Shown here one piece after another: positions 13,547-24,481 of a DNA stretch of 64,000 bases. How positions within the stretch are numbered: position 1 is the stretch's first letter; every line of letters starts with the position of its first letter. Origin of the DNA: Marsupella aquatica (taxonomy: Eukaryota > Marchantiophyta). The stretch spans positions 10,230,001 to 10,294,000 of the forward strand of contig OZ316897.1 of assembly GCA_973895155.1 (NCBI GenBank), read 5' to 3'. Under the pieces are notes generated by a model, which had not been told where the DNA came from, ran no database searches, and worked only from the letters and a program-made list of their open reading frames with translations. A program made the translations under genes and the position numbers.

Positions 13547-15116
13547 ATGTCCAAATTGACGGTCAGGAAGCTCACACCCGCCATCGGTGCGGTAGTGGAG
13601 GGTATTTCGCTAGCAGAGCCGTTGCAGGATGAGGAGATCGCGGCCATAAAGAATGCCCTCCTCGACAATCAGGTGATTTTCTTCCACAACCAGTCCATCA
13701 ATCCGATTCAGCAGCAGGCCTTTGCCAAGCGGTTCGGCGAGCTTCATGTGCATCCTATCTACCCTGGCGTCTCCGATTTGCGGGACATTATGATCCTGGA
13801 CACGGATGGAGACCATCCCCCGGACAACGATAAGTGGCACACGGATGTCACCTTCATCGAGACCCCACCGTTGGGGACTATCCTCTCCGCCAAGCAGTTA
13901 CCTCCCACGGGAGGGGACACGCTCTGGGCTAGCTGTAGCGCCGCCTACGAAGCGCTCTCGCCTCCAATTCAGGTGCGTCATGACAGTTTTCAAGTGGTGC
14001 TGAATTTAGAGCTTGATTCCTGGTCTCGTCCCCTTGTGCACTTAAAAATTTTTCGAAGACTCCTCTTGTTGTACAAGGGAAGGTTGTCATCGAGGTTATA
14101 AGTCTCCATAAAATGCAAAAAAGCTACCCCGACCGAGACCAGCAGATGGGTGTTTTGAACATTATGAAAACTTTGACGAGTACCTTAATCGGTCGTTTGA
14201 ACTTTCTGTGACATTCTGGTTGTCCTTCTAAGTTTTTCATGGATTTCCAACCTCTGTCGCTTCAGCAACTGGTCAGCATTGGTAAGGGGTTGCTTTCCTG
14301 GTTTGCATGCCTGGGGTCCTCTCGTTAGGTGGTTACTCCGCAGTATTTGTTAATGATTTCCATCCTTCGTGTTTCTGAAGTCATGTGCATTTTGTGCGAA
14401 CTATCTCTAGAGTTGGTATCGATTACCAAATACCGGGAGCATCTACAGTAGGTTCCGAGAGCATCTAAGTTGTCCAGCACAACTCATCACTGAGACTTGT
14501 TTTCAACCCGGCACGTCATTTATAGAGTGCTGTGCATTTTCTCTGTTTGGCCTCGCGGAGTTTAGTGTCTTGAGTCCTCTGAGGACGTGTGATGCTCTGA
14601 ACTCTTCCAAACTTCTCAGGTTTTTCATCTTTCTTACAGTTTGCATGAGATTTTAGCCGGTCCTTCGATTCATCCCGTGTTTGTCCAATTTCTGTAATCC
14701 AGACTCTCCTCCTTGGCCTGAAGGCGGAGCATGATTTCCTGAAGTCCTTCCCGGCGCCGCGAGAATGGCGAGACTCATACGATCCGTTGGCACGCTGGGA
14801 GGAGGCGAGGAAGAATCATCCACCAGTGACCCATCCCGTCGTGAGAACGCATCCGGAGAGCGGTCGCAAGGGACTGTTTGTGAGTGCGGGCTTCACGACG
14901 CGAATCCTCGGGCTGCAGCAGGCGGAGAGCGATGCATTGCTGAATTTCCTGTTCGCGCACCAGATCAAGCCCGAGTTCACTGTCCGCTGGACCTGGACTG
15001 TGAACGACCTCGCGTTCTGGGACAACCGCATCACTCAGCACTACGCCGTGAACGATTACGTTCCCCATCGCCGGGTCATGCACCGTGCCACAGTCCTCGG
15101 AGACAACCCATTTTGA
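13547..15116 (+). CDS. TauD/TfdA-family 2-oxoglutarate/Fe(II) dioxygenase
   Basis: Predicted non-haem iron dioxygenase of the taurine/alkylsulfonate or 2,4-D dioxygenase family, which couples 2-oxoglutarate decarboxylation to oxidation of a small acid. Two exons, 13547-13972 and 14703-15116, join in frame over a 730-base GT-AG intron to give 279 residues, the usual TauD length. The iron-binding triad is present as WHTD (His98, Asp100) and a distal His255, with Arg270 placed to bind the 2-oxoglutarate carboxylate. The substrate cannot be read from the sequence. The family is mainly bacterial and fungal, so acquisition by transfer followed by intron gain is plausible, but this is inference. The intron confirms that it is a nuclear gene and not contamination. 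Confidence 0.88.
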
Positions 15117-15471
15117 AAGGCCAAAGTTCAATCTTACTAATAAATCGCTTCACTCTAGGTACTCTTCGAGATTTATTATCGAATCAAATTTATCTCCATT
15201 GAAAGTAGGCCTATGTATTTGAACAAAACTGAGCACACATGATGACAAAAGTCGTCATTTCAATTCAGATTCAATGAATGGCTAGTAACAATAAGTTACA
15301 GCTAGTGCTCAAATCTATCTGATTTGTATTTGCTTTTCACCAGCCTCGATAGTGAGTTATGGGCATCGCATATGATCAATTACACAAGTGGTCAAATATA
15401 TCTGGTTTGTATTTTTTTTGACTAGCCTCTATAGTGACTTATGGTCATGGCATATGACCAATTGGTATGAC

Positions 15472-15509
15472 AAAAAGTTATGGATTACTAGTTTGGTAGT
15501 CCATAACTT
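15472..15509. repeat. Short hairpin, 17-base arms
   Basis: AAAGTTATGGATTACTA is followed after three bases by its near-complement ending CCATAACTTT. One arm (GGTAGTCCATAACTTT) recurs near 18965, so it belongs to a dispersed nuclear repeat. Confidence 0.6.
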
Positions 15510-15529
15510 TCTCTATCCATAACCTTAAC

Positions 15530-15660
15530 TTAGTAGGTAAGGTCCATCAAGTTCTGAGAATTGAGACCCCTCAAAGCTCTATCCAAAACCTTAACTTAGT
15601 AGTTAAGGTCCATCAAGTTTTGAGATTTGAGACCCCCCAAAGCTCTATCCAAAGCTAGAG
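15530..15660. repeat. Tandem duplication of about 62 bases
   Basis: Two copies carrying CCTTAACTTAGTAG and AAGGTCCATCAAGTT, ending AAGCTCTATCCAAA, differ by a few substitutions. Confidence 0.7.
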
Positions 15661-15732
15661 TGAAGCCTTAGTTACTGTCTACAGAGTGAAGCCTCTTGAC
15701 CCCGACCCTCCTGCATAGCAGGAAGCAAATTT

Positions 15733-16110
15733 ATCCATCTAATAAAGCTTTCTCAAAAGCTCAAGTAAAGGCTTAGTGTCTAGAGGAGTAAAACCTCTAG
15801 ACTGCAACTCTTGGGCATAACCAGAAACAAATACATCTAATAAGGTTTTATTGAAAGCTCGAGTAAGTACTTACCATCTACAGTGAAGCCTTTAGACTAT
15901 CCATCTAATAAAGCTTTTTCAAAAGCTCAAGTAAAGGCTTAGAGTCTAGAGGAGTAAAACCTCTAGACTGCAACTCTTGGGCATAACCGGAAACAAATAC
16001 ATCTAATAAGGTTTTATTGAAAGCTCGAGTAAGTACTTACCATCTACAGTGAAGCCTTTAGACCGCAACTCTTGGGCATAGCTGGAACCAAATACATCTA
16101 ATATTGAAAG
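15733..16110. repeat. 166-bp tandem repeat, two copies plus a partial third
   Basis: ATCCATCTAATAAAGCTTT begins copies at 15733 and 15899. Each copy contains internal sub-repeats (AAGCTC(A/G)AGTAA and GAAGCCT(C/T)TAGAC), and a diverged partial copy follows to about 16.15 kb. No coding capacity is apparent. Confidence 0.75.
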
Positions 16111-16149
16111 CTAGAGTAAGAGTTTGCCGGCCAGAGTGAAGCCTCTAGA

Positions 16150-17580
16150 CTATGACTCTAGGGCACAGCTGGAAATGGGCACCAAGACTCACCATGTATC
16201 TATAGCATTGAGGCCAGTCTGAGAAATAGGTGGAGGTATACTTTACCAATTTGTAGACCCATTTACGAGGGACATCTTTATTGGGTTGCAAATCTAAGGA
16301 GACCTTCCCCAGTGGGGTCTCTTCAGGTGTAATTTGCCCAATAAGTATGCTACCACACTTGTGATGAGGATTGACATCATCCTATATATACGCCAAAGGT
16401 TGTGGTGGGAATGACCTGAGTTATTAACACCTGTTTTGGAAACTAAGTTTTTGTTTGTTTTAAAAGGACCACGTCACTCAAATGGGCCAATCAAAGTACA
16501 ATGGGAGTTTGTTTTGGAGACAACATAAAAATGACAGAGGACCAGTTTACTCAAAAGGGCTTGGTCTGACAAAGTACAATGATGTAAAAGCAAAAGAAGC
16601 CCAGACAGGCCAAAAACCAAACGAAGAGGGCAAATGAAAAACACCAAAAACCTAGAAAAAGAAAGAAATCTACCATTGCGAGAGTGCAATGATCTGATAT
16701 TGCAACTACTGAAACAAAGATGTCCTGAATGCACTAATACCCATTCTTAGAGATCCCCAAAACCATTCTATCAGGTTACATTGAGGCAAGTCCACACTAG
16801 TATCCACTGTTACAGATCCAACAAAATTTTGTTTTCGATGAGGAATTTACAAGAAGCTGAAGTACAAAAGCATGGGGAGCAAAAATGATTAGATACACGT
16901 TGCTGAAAAATACTTCTCTCCTTCCATGGGCATAAGGCATAGAAGTTAGAGGCAAGTCGCTCCTGAGGCACCCTAGTGCACACTTCAAGAGATCAAAAGA
17001 ATATTGTTTCAGATTAGATTTCTCCTTTGCCTAAAGGACCACTCTCTTCCTTGGGCATAAGTTTATAGGCATTGAGGGTAGCAGGGAAGAAGTACTCAAA
17101 CATCATTAACTCTTATGAGGGAGAGTTGCCTACTAGGTAAATAGTTCCTATCTAGCTAGGTTAGTAGGTAGTAGGAACAATCATGGACCTACCAGAACTT
17201 ATTGTTTCCTTCTTGGACAGTAGCTTCATTCAAAGATGAAAAGTACCAGGAAAGTAGGTGACACAGAGAGTCGCTGGTAAACAATACTATTGTTGGGTCA
17301 ATCAGTCATTTCTTAGTCTCCTGATTTTCAATTTACCAACTAAAAGGATCTTTGATATTGGATGCGCTGGGCAGAGCATGTAAGGTGACAAGAAAGACTC
17401 ACGCGTAGAATGGGAACTACTGTCAATTGTACTTCTCACTTGGCTTATATTTTCTAACCTCGCATGTTCAGCCAAGGTACGCGGACCACCATTTGTATCG
17501 ATTTGAGTGTGACGAGAAACGCTCACTTATCCTCGTAGTTGGTCATCAGGTAGAAAGCCAATCCAATCCCAATCTTCAGT
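16150..17580. other. Intergenic nuclear DNA, no supported gene
   Basis: Only short, featureless open frames on both strands. No domain, RNA gene or long repeat was recognised. Confidence 0.4.
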
Positions 17581-17766
17581 CTTTCTTGCCTTGAAAACAT
17601 GACCCATCCAACAGAGATAGGCAATCTTGCCTTGAAAATCTAAAGCTGACCCATGCAACAGAGATAGACAATCTTGCCTTGAAAATCTAAAGCTGACCCA
17701 TCCAACAGTGATAGACAATCAACTCTGGAGCATGCAAGTGATAGACAATCAACTCTGGAGCATGCA
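17580..17766. repeat. Nested tandem repeats of 47 and 31 bases
   Basis: TCTTGCCTTGAAAATCTAAA units start near 17625 and 17672 (period 47), with a shorter related unit at 17584. They are followed by two copies of a 31-base unit containing GATAGACAATCAACTCTGGA. Confidence 0.7.
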
Positions 17767-19150
17767 CCTCTGTAAGGTAGCCCACAAGGGGGGTCATACC
17801 CAGGACAGGAGAGAGAAGGAGGGTTAAACTAGAGCAAACCAACTAGGGCTAAGACAAAACCAGGACTCCCACCACTACACACCACACACACCCACCCTCC
17901 ACAACCACCCTCCACAACGATGTGGGATTAAATCTAAGGCCTGGGTTCTAGGCTCATCCCCTGGCCTCTTCACTGTTAGTGCACTCTATTTGGATTATTA
18001 TTAAGGACACCTGACACTATTTTAATTATCAGTAAGGACACGGCGTCCCTCCAACCGAAGTTATATTTTGCAGACGGATGCCAGTACAATCAGGAGGTCT
18101 GTATGTGTTGACATTTGCTCAAGACCTTTACTGGTTTAGCAGGTGACAGACTAACGAGACAATTTGGGTGAGACAGCGCTTCAGAGACCACCCAGAGTCC
18201 GGCGCTCGTGCTTCTGCCTTCCAATCCGGAAAACCTTTTCGGTGAACGTCCTTGTTACTGCCTGCCACTACGTCGCCTCTTGTGTCCATGCACTTTCCAG
18301 CCCTCTACTACGACACTACTTTTCTAGTTCCGAGGCTGACTTGATGGTGGAGAATAACACAGCAGCAACGTGAGAAACCTGCTTCCATGGAACTCTTTTC
18401 TTGCATTCAACTTTTTCTAATAAACTACTACTATATCTGCATTGTGCCACTGTAGGACTGAGTGACCACCCTTCCAGTGGTAATGTGGCAACATCCAAGC
18501 TTTGCCTAAGAGGAGTTTGAGCATCACATTATGCCGGTGGGACCAATCAGGTGAATGACTAATTTAGCAGAATGGACCCAAAAGTATGTGAAAGTCACGG
18601 ATTAAAGTTCCATTTCGCACTGATCAGAGTACCAAATGTCTACGTTAAAAGGAGTATCGATACCAGACGGGATATAGATAAGTATTTCTGAATCCTGAAA
18701 AAACAGATGAGATGTATGCGCTATAGACACTTCGCTCGCATTCTGGCTTTTCAAAGTGCCTACGGAGTATAAAGAGGAGGCAACTTCTCAGAAAGCCCAC
18801 GCTCCCGTGTTTTGATGTACTGAAATTTTTCCTAAAAATTTCCCTAGCTGATAGTTGCACGAGTGGGAAAAGGCAAAATGGAAACATTAGGGTGTCTCAA
18901 AGCCACAATTTGATGGACCTTAAATGCCTAGATAAGGACACACAAAAATGCGGACTACAAAATTGGTAGTCCATAACTTTTGCATTACGGATTGGCCTTA
19001 TGCTATGCTGCCATTAGTCACTATAAGGGCTGGTGAAAAACAAAACAAAAACAAAAACAAAAAAACTTTTACATAATCTTGTGAAAAGCTATGACCATTT
19101 CTTTATGGCCAAATGCTATCATCCGTAATTTCAAGCTTTGAGATAACCTA
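17767..19150. other. Nuclear DNA up to the mitochondrial junction
   Basis: No supported gene. A run of short A-rich repeats (AAACAAAAAC units near 19.04 kb) lies just before the point where mitochondrial rpl5 sequence begins. Confidence 0.4.
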
Positions 19151-19163
19151 ATTTCAAGCAAGA

Positions 19164-19691
19164 AATCAGGTAATACGTCCAGATTTCTTGCTAAAAATTA
19201 ATTACGAAAATATAATGGAAGTTCCCAGATTGTGTAAAACAATAGTAGTTCCAAAGGCACCCTCAAGTTTCATAAAGAATGTTAAATTAGCCATGGAAAT
19301 TGTTTGTGGTCAAAAATTCATACAGACACGAAGTAGGGGTTCGACAGGAAAGTCGTTTCGATTCAATAAATTCGTAGTAAATCAGGAGTCCAAGAGAGAC
19401 ACAGGATATGTCACTCACCTAGCACGAAGCACTCTACGAGGGCATATCATGTATAATTTTTTGGAAAAACTTGTTACAATAATATCCTTCTACGATTATC
19501 CGGTCAAAATACGTAAAAACTCCATTCAATTATCAATGGCAACGTCGTTGTTACGATTATTTCCCGAAATACAGGATCATTTCGAGATTTTCGAGCATAT
19601 TCGAGGGTTTGATGTAACTATTGTCACTTCAGCTAACACACAAGATGAGACTGTAATTTTGTGGAGTGGCTTTTTGCAAAAAGAGGTTTAG
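19164..19691 (+). pseudogene. rpl5: Ribosomal protein L5, 5' end missing
   Basis: Mitochondrial large-subunit protein uL5, which contacts 5S rRNA. The frame reads [20 protein letters not shown] and continues to a normal C-terminus ([19 protein letters not shown]). An N-terminal stretch of roughly ten or more residues, including the start codon, is absent. Immediately upstream the frame meets a stop and unrelated sequence, so the gene is cut by the insertion edge. The rest has no break, and four bases separate its stop from rps14. It is the first gene of the conserved ribosomal-protein cluster that follows in order. Confidence 0.88.
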
Positions 19692-19695
19692 TCAT

Positions 19696-20890
19696 ATGTC
19701 AAATAAAATTATGCGGGATCACAAACGTAGATTGCTTGTGGCTAAATATGAATTGAAACGAATGTATTACAAAGCCATTTGTCAAGATAGAAATCTTCCT
19801 AATAAGATAGTGCGACCTGTTCACAGGTCAAGACGTTGAGTCACGCCTGTGCGCTCTATTCCGCATTCATCCACACCCGGATGGCGGAGCAAGTGAACTG
19901 AGTTTCCATGAAGGTGAAAGTCCTTCTCCCTTGAGAACAGGGTAACAGCGTACCCACATGCGTTTGGAGTGGCATCCAAAGGTGTGAAGCTGGGTAGAAA
20001 AGGGATGAAGAACCCGGAAATTTTAAAGCAAGCCTTTTCCGCAGTCTTCGCTCCCCCGCGGGGATAAGCGAGTTTCGCCCCTTAGGAAGTGGGGAACGAA
20101 TAATCTCTAGCAAGGGCGTGACAAATACCCTTTGTTGGGTATTGTCCGGGTGAATACTACAGGGTGGTTATTCTACCTACGAAGGCTAATTACTGAACCG
20201 TAGCATCTGAAGCGTCGTAATAGGAAAGCGGGGTGGTATTGCTTCCTACTGACCCCCCGCCGCGTCCGGAATATCAGACAGAGGCCCAGGGAAAGGTATT
20301 TTCTGCCCTTTCCCGTTCTTTCAGTGCGCCTCCGGCGTAGAGCGGGAGCCTTACGGCCCAATCCAAAAGGATGAATGGAATCTCGGAACTGTGTAATCCT
20401 GCGCACCTCTGAGCTTGAACTCAGGCGGGCTAACTTCATGGTGTGTAGGATTGGGATAGGGCAAAAAGCTAAAAAAAACTTTTTTTTGCCCGGTTGTTAC
20501 GATCGGGATATGCTAAAGTGTCCATGCATCCCAAGGGATGAAAGAGCAGTCAACATATATGCTTCAAAATCGAGGATGAGAGACACAACGTCTCTTTAAG
20601 TCGTAATAATTTATCAATCTGGGTGCAAGGAGCCGTATGATAGGAGACTATCACGTACGGTTTTGAATCAGGGGCGTCAGAGGAAATTCCACGTCTACTG
20701 TAACCGTTATGAATATTTTTCTAAGTTGTCTAAGTTGCCAAGAAATAGTTCCAAAACACGAGTAAGAAACCGGTGTATTTTCACAGGGCGCCCTCGTTCC
20801 GTATATAAGTTATTTCGCATTTCTCGTATAGTTTTTCGTGAATTAGCTTCTAAAGGTTCTTTGATAGGCATAAACAAATCGTGTTGGTAG
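19696..20890 (+). CDS. rps14: Ribosomal protein S14, split by a group II intron
   Basis: Mitochondrial small-subunit protein uS14. Exon 1 is 19696-19809 (114 nt, MSNKIMRDHKRR...) and exon 2 is 20705-20890 (RYEYFSKLSKLP... to SCW). Together they give 99 residues, the normal length. The start follows the rpl5 stop by four bases, consistent with cotranscription. The N-terminal basic stretch and the GRPRSVYKLFRISR core are conserved. Splicing would need the intron's own RNA structure plus mitochondrial factors, so in a nuclear location the gene would not be expressed as protein. Confidence 0.95.
19810..20704 (+). mobile_element. Group II intron rps14i114
   Basis: Begins GTGCGAC and ends ...CTACTGTAAC. 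Domain V is visible at about 20631-20665 (GAGCCGTATGA...CACGTACGGTT), 40-75 bases before the 3' splice site as expected. It encodes no maturase. The position after codon 38 of rps14 is characteristic of liverworts. Confidence 0.9.
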
Positions 20891-21390
20891 CCAATAAAAG
20901 AAAAGGTTAGCTCTTCGAGGAGTACCTATATATAGGTCTTCCTCCACTGCCTCCCAACCTGCCAAGTATACGAGGCGCTCATAAAATGAAATACGTTTTT
21001 TCCCTCGCTTATGATTCGAACATTTGGTTACTACACGCTGAACTTTCTCCAGGTAGAATCTAATAGCTAAATTGGGAATGTAGCGAAAAACAACAAATAT
21101 TTTTCCGAACCCTGCGGCCGCCAAAGGCACGAGACCTAATAGGTGGGAGGAGTGCCCGAAGTCTTCTAAAAATGGCTTAGAAAGAAGGCGAGAGTGCCCG
21201 AAGGGCCCGCGACTGACGAAAAACGCTTTTTTCGGGCACGGGACTATAGGGAGGGTTGAAACCACCAATTTAGATATATGTCTCTTAATAAGGAATAAAT
21301 CAAATGTCTCTTAATAAGGAATAAATCGAACGCCCCGCGAGGCGCGAAGTGCTGTTCGAATCGAAAAAATAGAAAAAAAATATTCTTTTT
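20891..21390. other. rps14-rps8 spacer, no gene
   Basis: GC-rich spacer with short inverted and direct repeats, including a duplicated TGTCTCTTAATAAGGAATAA (near 21280 and 21304). No tRNA or open frame of note. Confidence 0.5.
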
Positions 21391-21849
21391 ATGCATACAT
21401 TAAGTAATCTTTTATCCGGTATAAAAAATGCGCAAAAAGCTCAAAAGCGTGTTCTTTATTTTTCCTCCTTCAAAAAAATAAGCGAGAGAAAAAAACGCTT
21501 TGTCTGCTCCGCTTGTAAAATTACCCCTCGCGTTTTCGTTTCGCGTCTTTGTTGGGATTTTTGCAGAATTCTGTACGATGAGGGTTATATCCACGGATTC
21601 TCTCAGGAAGCAGACGGAAGCTTGAGAATAGTCTTGAAGTATCATTTTTCTGGAATGGGTGTAATGAAAAAGATGGAAACAATATCTAAACCAGGTTTTC
21701 GGATTTATTCATCAAAAAATCGTTTATCAAAAAAAAGGGAAGGACTTGGTATAACCATCTTATCCACTTCAAGGGGAAATTTGATATGTGATCGTGAAGC
21801 ACAAAAAACCAATTTTGGTGGCGGTGAGATTCTCTGCCAAGTTTTTTAA
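21391..21849 (+). CDS. rps8: Ribosomal protein S8
   Basis: Mitochondrial small-subunit protein uS8, an early 16S-type rRNA binder. It has 152 residues starting MHTLSNLLSGIKNAQKA and ending in the conserved C-terminal uS8 signature (GLGITILSTSRG...GGGEILCQVF). The frame is intact. It sits 19 bases upstream of rpl6 in the ancestral bacterial gene order. Confidence 0.95.
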   Translation: MHTLSNLLSGIKNAQKAQKRVLYFSSFKKISERKKRFVCSACKITPRVFVSRLCWDFCRILYDEGYIHGFSQEADGSLRIVLKYHFSGMGVMKKMETISKPGFRIYSSKNRLSKKREGLGITILSTSRGNLICDREAQKTNFGGGEILCQVF

Positions 21850-21867
21850 AAAAATAAAGTAAAGTTT

Positions 21868-22173
21868 ATGGAAGCCAAATTCTTTTGTTTTTTGGAAATA
21901 ATTGGAGTTGGATATAAAGCCAGTACTAACGCACAAGGCTCTATTTTATATTTGAAATTAGGATTTAGTCATGAGATTCGACTTCAAGTTCCACCTTCAG
22001 TTCGCGTTTTTTGCTTAAAGCCTAATCTTATTTGTTGTACCGGAATGGATCATCAAAAAGTCACTCAATTTGCTGCCATTGTCAAAAGTTGTAAACCTCC
22101 CGAAGTTTATAAAGGGAGGGGTATACAATATCGGAACGAAATTATACATAAAAAACAAGGGAAAAATAAATAA
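21868..22173 (+). CDS. rpl6: Ribosomal protein L6
   Basis: Mitochondrial large-subunit protein uL6, 101 residues. It starts MEAKFFCFLEIIGVGYKAS and ends with the uL6 signature KPPEVYKGRGIQYRNE followed by a basic tail. Organellar L6 lacks the N-terminal half of the bacterial protein, so this short length is normal for bryophytes. It is separated from rps13 by three bases. Confidence 0.95.
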   Translation: MEAKFFCFLEIIGVGYKASTNAQGSILYLKLGFSHEIRLQVPPSVRVFCLKPNLICCTGMDHQKVTQFAAIVKSCKPPEVYKGRGIQYRNEIIHKKQGKNK

Positions 22174-22176
22174 ATC

Positions 22177-22539
22177 ATGTCATATATTTTAGGAACCAAT
22201 CTGAATTCCAATAAACAGGTGAAAATTGCCTTAACCCGAATCTTCGGAATTGGGCCTAAAAAGGCAATTCAAGTTTGTGATCGATTAGGCCTCAGCGATA
22301 ACATTAAGGTTAATAAGTTAACTAAATATCAATTTGACCAAATTATAGAAATAATAAGTCAAAATTATTTAGTCGATTCGGAATTGGAGAGAGTCATTCA
22401 GAGGGACATCAAACGATTAATTAGTATTGGTTGTTATCGCGGGTTTCGCCATAATGCAGGATTGCCCTTACGCGGCCAACGGACTCATACTAATGCTAAG
22501 ACTTCTCGCAAATTGAGATACATTTCGATCAGAAGTTGA
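22177..22539 (+). CDS. rps13: Ribosomal protein S13
   Basis: Mitochondrial small-subunit protein uS13, located in the subunit head. It has 120 residues, with the helix-two-turns-helix N-terminal region (RIFGIGPKKAIQVCDRLGL) and the C-terminal GLPLRGQRTHTNAKT signature that contacts rRNA. The frame is intact and almost abuts rpl6, consistent with one transcript. Confidence 0.96.
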   Translation: MSYILGTNLNSNKQVKIALTRIFGIGPKKAIQVCDRLGLSDNIKVNKLTKYQFDQIIEIISQNYLVDSELERVIQRDIKRLISIGCYRGFRHNAGLPLRGQRTHTNAKTSRKLRYISIRS

Positions 22540-22657
22540 GAAAAGTTTTTTTCCAGTTCGTACAAAATATCTCTGTAATTGGTGAACGAATTGGATGGAT
22601 CATAAAAAAACGAAATCGATGATATCGAGCAACACCAAAAACATTCAATAAACAATC

Positions 22658-23035
22658 ATGCAGGAAAAGCACGGTATTACTAATATGCAAAAAAAACACT
22701 GTATTACTTATATTCAATCAACTTTTGGTAATACAATTATTACTTTAACGGATTATGACGGAAATACAAAAACTTGGTCCCCCTCGGGTTCAGTGGGGTT
22801 TAAGGGATCTCGTCGCTCAACCAATTATGCTGCTCAAGCAACCGCAGAAAATGCCGCGCGAGCTGCCATTCAACTTGGATTTAAGTTTGTTGAAGTGAGA
22901 ATCAAAGGATTGGGTTATGGAAAGGAATCTTCGCTACGTGGTTTAAAACCAGGAGGTCTTATTATTACCAAAATTCGCGATGTAACCCCAACACCACATA
23001 ATGGATGCCGACCCCCTAAAAAACGTCGTGTTTAA
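22658..23035 (+). CDS. rps11: Ribosomal protein S11
   Basis: Mitochondrial small-subunit protein uS11, 125 residues. It has the conserved core [20 protein letters not shown], the [15 protein letters not shown] helix and the C-terminal [18 protein letters not shown]. The first ATG is used, because it gives the normal length. The frame is intact. Confidence 0.96.
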   Translation: MQEKHGITNMQKKHCITYIQSTFGNTIITLTDYDGNTKTWSPSGSVGFKGSRRSTNYAAQATAENAARAAIQLGFKFVEVRIKGLGYGKESSLRGLKPGGLIITKIRDVTPTPHNGCRPPKKRRV

Positions 23036-23701
23036 ATATCATCATAAAGTGCTATGTCATCATAAAATGGTAAATTGAGGTTCAAGAGCAGAAACAATTT
23101 TTTTAGGGTCCGAGGGAGACTTCTTTGGGATACTTCTTTGGCTTCACGGGGCTTAACCCGTCCTTCGTAAAGGCGGAGAAGGAAATCTACAAGCCATGTC
23201 TGGCCTTCGGCGGCCCTTCGGACCCACAAAGTGCGTAGCACTTCTATCTATAGTATCGCGCCCTCGGGCCGATAGGGTTCGGGCTTTAGCCGATACCGGA
23301 GTGTCTCCAGCCGGGCCGACGCCGGGAAAGGGCCGGAAACAAATAAAAATTTATATATATTTTTTTTCTCTCGTTCTATGCCCTATGGGGGTGGCCTGCG
23401 GCTTACGGCTGCACGGTTATCTCAGGTTCTCTAAAATGAGAATGATAGAGCTTGGGTCGTTTTCGTTCCCGGACTGAACGAGTCTCGTCGACTTCAGGCC
23501 TATTCAACTGGGATGGTTCCAAGTCGAAATACGGGAAGGCTCGGCGCAGCACAAATAAATAATTTTGTTCTCCCCCTAGCAATTAATTACTATGCCCTAA
23601 AGGCCTCATGAAACTGATTATGAGGGCACTGCTTAGTCCGAAGGCCCTTATAAGCAAACGAATTGGGTGACAGAAGTACTGAAAAAGGAAAAGGAATAAA
23701 A
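23036..23701. other. rps11-rps1 spacer with dispersed GC-rich repeats
   Basis: No gene. It carries one copy of the repeat CTTCGGACCCACAAAGTGCG (23216-23236), found in reverse orientation inside the first nad4L intron (about 29853-29880) and, altered, inside a maturase frame near 60780. Confidence 0.6.
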
Positions 23702-24481
23702 ATGAGCTTTAGTCAATTATTTCCCAAATATAATTCTAGTTTTAATCCATTACGTGGGAGTGCTATACAATGTTCAGTGATACAATTACAACAAAACAAG
23801 GTCTTGGTGGATACGGGACTGAAAACTCCAATAATTTGTTTCCAACATGAACTGGAGAAAGTGCCAATCACCAAGCAAGCAAGGTTTAATTTTGGAATTG
23901 AAGATGTAGAAGTGTTTGGTGAACCAAAGATGCTTCTGCCGAAACCATTAGAAATAAGATGTAAAGGAAAACTAGTTTGGATTGAACTCACCAAGATTTG
24001 GCGAAGTGACCAAAATTTGGTCAAAGGATTTATTTTGAATTCAGTGAAAGGAGGTTATGCTGTAGCAATCGCAGGGTATATAGCTTTTCTCCCCAAGAGT
24101 CTTCTCAAAAGTAGAAAAGTATTTTATAGTCAATGGAGAATATTCTCCATTTTGAACATGAAACCAGAAATCAGTAATATCGTGGTAAAAGAGATTGGTG
24201 ATGGCAAAATAGATTATTTTTCGACGCCAAGATCGCATCAGGAACGAACAAAGCATTTAGGCGCGAAGCTAAAACACCGGCGAGACGTGGAGAGGAACAC
24301 GAACGTCAAGAAAAAAAATATTTTTTCCGAGAAAGTTCCTACGACCAAAAGGACCAAACAGAGCTTCAAGCATTTAGGCCCAAAGCCTCCTCTCACCCAT
24401 ACCGAGAAAAAACGTGAAACTACTAAACAACCCACCAAAAATAACGTATTTCGACTCAAAGACCAAGGCCGGGGCAAATAA
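23702..24481 (+). CDS. rps1: Ribosomal protein S1
   Basis: Mitochondrial small-subunit protein S1, 259 residues from the ATG that begins MSFSQLFPKYNSSFNPLRGS. The N-terminal portion has the S1 RNA-binding fold pattern (GYAVAIAGYIAFLPKSLL), and the C-terminal 80 residues are highly basic and low in complexity (KKKNIFSEKVPTTKRTKQ). A GTG-like upstream start is possible, but the ATG fits the family better. Length is close to other liverwort copies. Confidence 0.92.
   Translation: MSFSQLFPKYNSSFNPLRGSAIQCSVIQLQQNKVLVDTGLKTPIICFQHELEKVPITKQARFNFGIEDVEVFGEPKMLLPKPLEIRCKGKLVWIELTKIWRSDQNLVKGFILNSVKGGYAVAIAGYIAFLPKSLLKSRKVFYSQWRIFSILNMKPEISNIVVKEIGDGKIDYFSTPRSHQERTKHLGAKLKHRRDVERNTNVKKKNIFSEKVPTTKRTKQSFKHLGPKPPLTHTEKKRETTKQPTKNNVFRLKDQGRGK

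Noticed and set aside
15733-16110. CRISPR-like array
   Set aside because: The units are contiguous tandem copies without unique spacers, in a eukaryotic nuclear context.
16474-16734. 86-codon minus-strand frame with a hydrophobic centre
   Set aside because: No start context, homology or splice evidence. Frames of this size are common by chance here.
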